From contig NZ_QGEG01000001.1 of assembly GCF_003149745.1 (NCBI RefSeq), forward strand, positions 186,001-250,000: a DNA stretch of 64,000 bases. The letters are read 5' to 3'. The translations under genes were made by a program, and so were the position numbers. The stretch is from Flagellimonas aquimarina. GTDB taxonomy: Bacteria > Bacteroidota > Bacteroidia > Flavobacteriales > Flavobacteriaceae. The notes beneath the pieces are model-generated. The model was not told the origin of the DNA and made no database searches. It was given only the letters and a program-made list of their open reading frames with translations. Positions 60,318 through 64,000 of this stretch are shown in pieces; position 1 is the first letter of the stretch; every line of letters begins with the position of its first letter.

Positions 60318-62555
60318 ATGAAAACCAAAAACGCTCTTTTTCAGAAATTAGGTCTTTTGCTCATACTTGCGTTAACCCTATCATGCGGTAGCGAAGATAT
60401 TGAAGATGTGATTGTGCCTGACCCCACTGACCCAATCGGGATAGAACCTTGTGACGACCCTTGTGCTAATCCTGACAAATGCCCCGACAAATGCGAAAAC
60501 CCGGCCACGGGCCTTAATCAAGAATCATTTGTGCCAGAGGGAACTGTCACCGAAACGGATGATGGCTATATGCTAGAAGGCAAATTGACCATTCCATTGG
60601 ATTCCATCGGCGAAGTTGTATTCGAAAATGCCGATATCGATGTCTCGTTTAATGATGATGGTACATTAAAAGGTTTAACTGGAAATGTTGAAGTACCTCC
60701 GCTGGAAAACTTTTTTGAATTTGCACAACCGCTCCAGGCGGATATTGGATTCTACTCGGGGAAATACCTTAATGAAAACCGTAATTATGAAATTGTTCTA
60801 AAAGACGATAGGTCGTATTTTGTTTTCAACATACAAGCCAATATTGAGCTTAAAATTGGAGTCAATGATGATCCCAACGCTACCAAACCCCTTTCAATAA
60901 GCCCGGGAAGTGCCGGTATAGCCCTTATAACAGATTATACAGATCCAATGTTCTTTTTCTCTATTGGAGGTGGAATTGCTGGCGGGGATGGAGAAGACAA
61001 CAACAATAACGGTGGTGGTGATAATGGAGGAGATAATGGTAATAGTAGTAATGATGGTAGATTGTTAGGTGTTAGTTTTGGGGGTTCTTTTGGGGGTAAT
61101 ATCGTTTACGAACCCACCAATCCGGTTGATGATGTGGTAAGCTTTGGTGCCAAAACCGTGGTGGGTGGTTCCGCCTCTCTCTTCAAAATAGTTGAGATGA
61201 GTGGGCTCTTGTACGAGAACAAAGGTTTTAGCATTGACGCTGATTTACAGGATCCCTTGTCCTCTGATATTGGCGTTGGTTATCGCTCTGGTTTCAACGG
61301 AAAGATGGACTTAGCACTTGAAATTAACTCGTTCATCTCCTTTGGCTTTCCGATAGCCTCAGGAAGTGCAGCTGTGGTTGCCGAAGCTTCTACCAATAAT
61401 GGTATTGAAGCTAGGGCATTTATTAACGGGGAAGTAGACCCGGATTTGTCGTGGTATCCCAATTTTATCCCAATTAAACCCGATGGCAGTTTGAGTGCAG
61501 ATGGTTATGTAAACCAAAATGGAGTTTTTGATATTGGTGTTCAGGGGACCTTTAGTATTGAAACACCAAACAACCAACAGGGTATTGAGGGGGCCATGCG
61601 CTTTTCCAATCCTGCGTTTGAAATAGGGGGTACATACTTCAAAAACGATAAAGAATGGTCCGTACAAGCGGCCATAAAAAAAGACGAGAGCGAAGTGGTG
61701 GTCAGCGCACCGACCGATTTTGTTTCTGGCCTAGATGTGGAAATATCCCAAAGAATTGATTCGACTTTGACCGTTGCCCAAGATGCACTTGCCAATTTGG
61801 AACAAGCCACGGCAGATTATGAATTTGAGTTGAGCCTACGAGGGTTACGACAAGTTTTACCAGGAATAATCTCGACAGCTTTACAAACGATAGATGATAA
61901 AGTAGCTGAAGGAATAGCAGAAGGACGTAGAAGGGCCGAAGAAGAAGTGTCCAGTAGAGGCGCTGTATATTGCAGTGATAATATTCCAAGTATTGTCAAC
62001 GGGATTGTTAAGCCCTACAGAGATGCCTTGATTCGCATGAGAAACGCCGTAAATAACCAAACCGACAATGACCAAACCAGAGTAGAATTGGAAGCATCGT
62101 TAAGGAAATTGGCAAGTTTGGACCGTGTGAACAAAACGGTTACAGCTACCATCACTTGGGGCTTGCCTATTACTGCATGCGCGGTCCCGTTTACCAGCAA
62201 CCGCAATGTTACCTTAGATTTTCAGGTATTGACCAATGAACAAGTCAACCAGTTGACCTTGGCTGCCGATAATGTGAAGTTCATTGCGGAGACCAGTGAT
62301 ATTATGATCAGTGCCCAGGCTATTTTTGATGCTGTGCCAACTCAAGAAATACTTGATCGTCTTGACAAGTTGAAACAAGACATTGCCAATCAAGTAAAAT
62401 CATATTCAGATTTTGCAGGGGTTGGATTCATTAAAAACCATAATAGCAATGAATTTATCTTCTTTATTGAACAAGGTGGGGAACGAACAAATGTGGCAAG
62501 TTTTAATCTTTTTGACCCGAAATCCATTGTCAAAATATTGGTTCCAGATTTATAA
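60318..62555 (+). CDS. Large lipoprotein, unknown family
   Basis: 745 residues. Lipoprotein signal ending LALTLSCG. Just after it is a Cys-rich stretch CDDPCANPDKCPDKC with spacing C-x3-C-x6-C-x3-C. A Gly/Asn/Asp-rich low-complexity stretch (about residues 215-255, around EDNNNNGGGDNGG) divides the protein. The C-terminal part has long helical segments rich in Glu and Arg (EGIAEGRRRAEEE). I do not recognise a family. It is presumably at the outer-membrane surface. It lies 236 nt downstream of the TPR-LuxR gene in the same direction. Confidence 0.8.
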   Translation: MKTKNALFQKLGLLLILALTLSCGSEDIEDVIVPDPTDPIGIEPCDDPCANPDKCPDKCENPATGLNQESFVPEGTVTETDDGYMLEGKLTIPLDSIGEVVFENADIDVSFNDDGTLKGLTGNVEVPPLENFFEFAQPLQADIGFYSGKYLNENRNYEIVLKDDRSYFVFNIQANIELKIGVNDDPNATKPLSISPGSAGIALITDYTDPMFFFSIGGGIAGGDGEDNNNNGGGDNGGDNGNSSNDGRLLGVSFGGSFGGNIVYEPTNPVDDVVSFGAKTVVGGSASLFKIVEMSGLLYENKGFSIDADLQDPLSSDIGVGYRSGFNGKMDLALEINSFISFGFPIASGSAAVVAEASTNNGIEARAFINGEVDPDLSWYPNFIPIKPDGSLSADGYVNQNGVFDIGVQGTFSIETPNNQQGIEGAMRFSNPAFEIGGTYFKNDKEWSVQAAIKKDESEVVVSAPTDFVSGLDVEISQRIDSTLTVAQDALANLEQATADYEFELSLRGLRQVLPGIISTALQTIDDKVAEGIAEGRRRAEEEVSSRGAVYCSDNIPSIVNGIVKPYRDALIRMRNAVNNQTDNDQTRVELEASLRKLASLDRVNKTVTATITWGLPITACAVPFTSNRNVTLDFQVLTNEQVNQLTLAADNVKFIAETSDIMISAQAIFDAVPTQEILDRLDKLKQDIANQVKSYSDFAGVGFIKNHNSNEFIFFIEQGGERTNVASFNLFDPKSIVKILVPDL

Positions 62556-62733
62556 TCTAAAGTTTTAGAATAGGCTGAATCATCCTAAAATAGGTTTATT
62601 TTGTAATTGATTACGAACCAAAATCTATCAAATACAATTTTTGAAACGCCAAACTTGGTAAAAAGGAAAGCCTTGCGGTGCACCCAAAAAGCAACCATTT
62701 TTAGGCCTTAAAACGCGGGCATTTTGAAGAAAA

Positions 62734-62758
62734 GTTCGGGTTCCTTCCAGACCGCAGA
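62734..62758 (+). other. Imperfect copy of the tRNA-Asp 3' end (possible att site)
   Basis: 25 nt match 22 of 25 with tRNA-Asp positions 57765-57789, with the last 13 (TCCAGACCGCAGA) exact, including 4 nt beyond the tRNA. The copy lies 4.95 kb downstream of the tRNA and is followed by a terminator. It resembles the distal direct repeat of an element inserted in a tRNA gene, but no integrase gene is found between the repeats. Confidence 0.55.
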
Positions 62759-62770
62759 AACAGAAAGTTA

Positions 62771-62808
62771 AAACCCCAATAATCATTTGATTCTTGGGGT
62801 TTTTTTAT
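62771..62808 (+). terminator. Strong intrinsic terminator
   Basis: AAACCCCAA (62771-62779), inner stem AATCA/TGATT, TTGGGGTTT (62794-62802), then TTTTT. It ends the transcript of the large lipoprotein gene. The A-run on the left suggests two-way action, also ending the convergent gene at 62851-63546. Confidence 0.88.
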
Positions 62809-62850
62809 TAATAGAAACTGAAATCAAAAAACAATTTTACCTGGTTGTCA

Positions 62851-63546
62851 TCATTCAGTTTTTGTCAAAAACTCAACCCCTTTATTAGCCGAACCAAGCC
62901 AATAACCAATCCATTGTTCATTCCAATGAGAAGACATATATCTAGGTTCAATTCTCATGTCATATTTACTTTTGGCATTTAACAAAAGTACTCTTCCGGC
63001 ATAAACGGATTGATATTCCCCCTTTTTTATGAGATTTGTTGCCACGATAACATCTGTTAAAGGGTTATTGGAATTGGAGCTAATGGCTCTTTTCAATTCT
63101 GTTTCAGCTTTTTCGTGAAACTCTTTTTTCAAAACTTCATTGACAGAGGTCCATTCACTGAAATTGTAAATCAGTGACTGCAATGCATGGAAGTCGGATT
63201 TCATTTTCTGGTTCATCTTTTCGATTCTCCCATATGCCTTATCAATATTTTCTTGTGCTTTTTTGAGCAGAAGCTCCTCAGTTACTCCTTCTGGCCGATT
63301 ATCTTTTGGTATATTTCTTACTAATTGTGTATAGAAATAACTAGCCCAATAATTTGGGAGCCATTGGTCTTTGTAGCTCTCACTTACTTTTTCCAAGATT
63401 TCCGCTCCTTTTTTCCAATCCGAAAAAGTTTCTCCATTGGAGTACGTATCAAAGCCAGTCTTCATATCATCAGAAAAGCTCTTGCTTTGTGCCTTGACAA
63501 AAGAAATGCTTAATAAGCATATCACCAATAATTTAGAAGTTTTCAT
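62851..63546 (-). CDS. Secreted protein, unknown, helical-repeat type
   Basis: 231 residues. Signal peptide MKTSKLLVICLLSISFVKAQ. The remainder is helical with a TPR-like pattern (WLPNYWASYFYTQLVR, then LLKKAQENIDKAYGRIEKMN), and ends with a Trp-rich SSHWNEQWIGYWLGSANKGVE. Proteins of this size and pattern are common in Bacteroidetes and have no known function. It is probably periplasmic. It lies 97 nt from the AraC-type gene, in the same direction. Confidence 0.78.
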   Translation of the reverse strand: MKTSKLLVICLLSISFVKAQSKSFSDDMKTGFDTYSNGETFSDWKKGAEILEKVSESYKDQWLPNYWASYFYTQLVRNIPKDNRPEGVTEELLLKKAQENIDKAYGRIEKMNQKMKSDFHALQSLIYNFSEWTSVNEVLKKEFHEKAETELKRAISSNSNNPLTDVIVATNLIKKGEYQSVYAGRVLLLNAKSKYDMRIEPRYMSSHWNEQWIGYWLGSANKGVEFLTKTE

Positions 63547-63643
63547 ATTTGTGAATTAAAATTTTAGATATCGTAAAACAAATCAAAAGTCAAGAACGCA
63601 TTACAATAGTTTTTGCTAAATAGGGTAACATTTTAAAAAAGTG

Positions 63644-64000
63644 TTATTGTAATATTCTGTGTTTGAAACGAAAAGTTTCGGGGGTAATACCCTCAATTCT
63701 CTTAAATGTTCTATGAAAACTGGTTTTATTTGAAAACCCAGAATCAAGTGCGACTGCCAGCATTTTAACATTTGTTTTGGAAAGAAGGCTCTTAGAGTGT
63801 TCAACCCTGTATTCATTTATATAAGTAAAAAACGATTTCTTATGACCTCTATTAATTCTGTATGAAATTACATGGGAAGGTATCTGCAATACAGATGCTA
63901 GATCGTTAATTGTTAAGTTAGGGTTTAGAAAAAGACTATTGGCTAAAACCACCGTATCCATTTCAAATAACTCATCCACTGTCACCTTATTAACTTTGCT
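63644..64000 (-). CDS. AraC-type HTH regulator, 5' end cut by window edge
   Basis: Open to the right edge: the reading frame continues upstream of the first Met/Val codons to base 64000. The visible part is the AraC family's double HTH: VVLANSLFLNPNLTINDLAS, LQIPSHVISYRINRGHKKSFF, then MLAVALDSGFSNKTSFHRTF and KRIEGITPETFRF, the usual C-terminal signature. The N-terminal sensor part is missing, so its ligand or membrane location cannot be judged. Confidence 0.88.
   Translation of the reverse strand, partial: SKVNKVTVDELFEMDTVVLANSLFLNPNLTINDLASVLQIPSHVISYRINRGHKKSFFTYINEYRVEHSKSLLSKTNVKMLAVALDSGFSNKTSFHRTFKRIEGITPETFRFKHRILQ

Noticed and set aside
57786-62745. Active integrative element
   Set aside because: No integrase, excisionase, transposase or mobilisation gene is present between the tRNA and the repeat; only an old or reduced insertion can be proposed.
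1-64000. CRISPR arrays, insertion sequences, restriction or classical defence systems
   Set aside because: No regular repeat-spacer series and no transposase, Cas, restriction or toxin-antitoxin motifs were seen on either strand.

Overview
The window looks like chromosomal DNA of a marine Bacteroidetes bacterium, most likely a member of the Flavobacteriaceae. This rests on AT-rich tightly packed genes, Bacteroidetes-type promoters (TTG-N19/20-TAnnTTTG before the tRNA-Asp and rpsP genes), very weak Shine-Dalgarno signals, and family content such as LruC/DUF4842 lipoprotein, DUF4230, DUF4260, a polymerase III alpha with a fused proofreading exonuclease, and a TPR-LuxR membrane regulator. The genus cannot be set from sequence reading alone.

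Layout. (1) 1-1028: 3' part of a receiver/histidine kinase gene cut by the window edge. (2) 1025-20114, minus strand: a Wzx/Wzy-type exopolysaccharide (EPS) locus. In transcription order it has a lone receiver protein, an initiating sugar transferase fused to a degenerate receiver, a half-length TolC-like protein, a Wzz/Wzc-like co-polymerase, a flippase, an O-antigen polymerase/ligase, glycosyltransferases, UDP-glucose dehydrogenase, UDP-glucuronate decarboxylase, an acyltransferase and an LruC lipoprotein. (3) 20407-28297, minus strand: a signalling cluster with a lone receiver, an H-NOX haem-NO sensor, a multi-PAS histidine kinase, a FIST/NosP-type sensor, a NahK-like histidine kinase, an HPt protein, a LytTR response regulator, a STAS protein and one more glycosyltransferase. 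(4) 28433-33086, minus strand: housekeeping and hypothetical genes including hemW and ruvC. (5) 33188-35211: DUF456 protein, nitroreductase and a LysR regulator divergent from (6) the histidine utilisation operon hutHIUG (35291-41095). (7) 41328-45545: a translesion cassette, DNA polymerase IV plus a short DnaE-type polymerase. (8) 45548-51523, minus strand: Tat-exported class V PLP enzyme, glutaryl-CoA-dehydrogenase-like enzyme, tRNA1(Val) methyltransferase, sulfatase, rimM-rpsP. (9) 51756-57577: dnaE with fused exonuclease, thioredoxin, DUF58 protein. (10) 57712-62758: tRNA-Asp, a TPR-LuxR regulator and a large lipoprotein, closed by a 25-nt imperfect copy of the tRNA 3' end. (11) 62851-64000: secreted protein and a truncated AraC-type regulator.

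Main idea. The signalling cluster places two different candidate NO sensors (H-NOX and FIST/NosP type), each directly upstream of its own non-hybrid histidine kinase, together with the parts needed for one phosphorelay (lone receiver, HPt, LytTR output), right next to the EPS operon. Upstream of the EPS operon lies an exact 9-bp direct repeat with 21-bp periodicity (ATGTTGTAA-N12-ATGTTGTAA), the geometry of LytTR binding sites. A second pair with the same period lies upstream of the LruC lipoprotein gene, and a half-site plus the same -7-like element lies upstream of the H-NOX gene. I infer a dual-input nitric-oxide phosphorelay that controls EPS production and possibly itself. The gene families and the repeats can be read directly; ligand, phosphotransfer and binding are inference.
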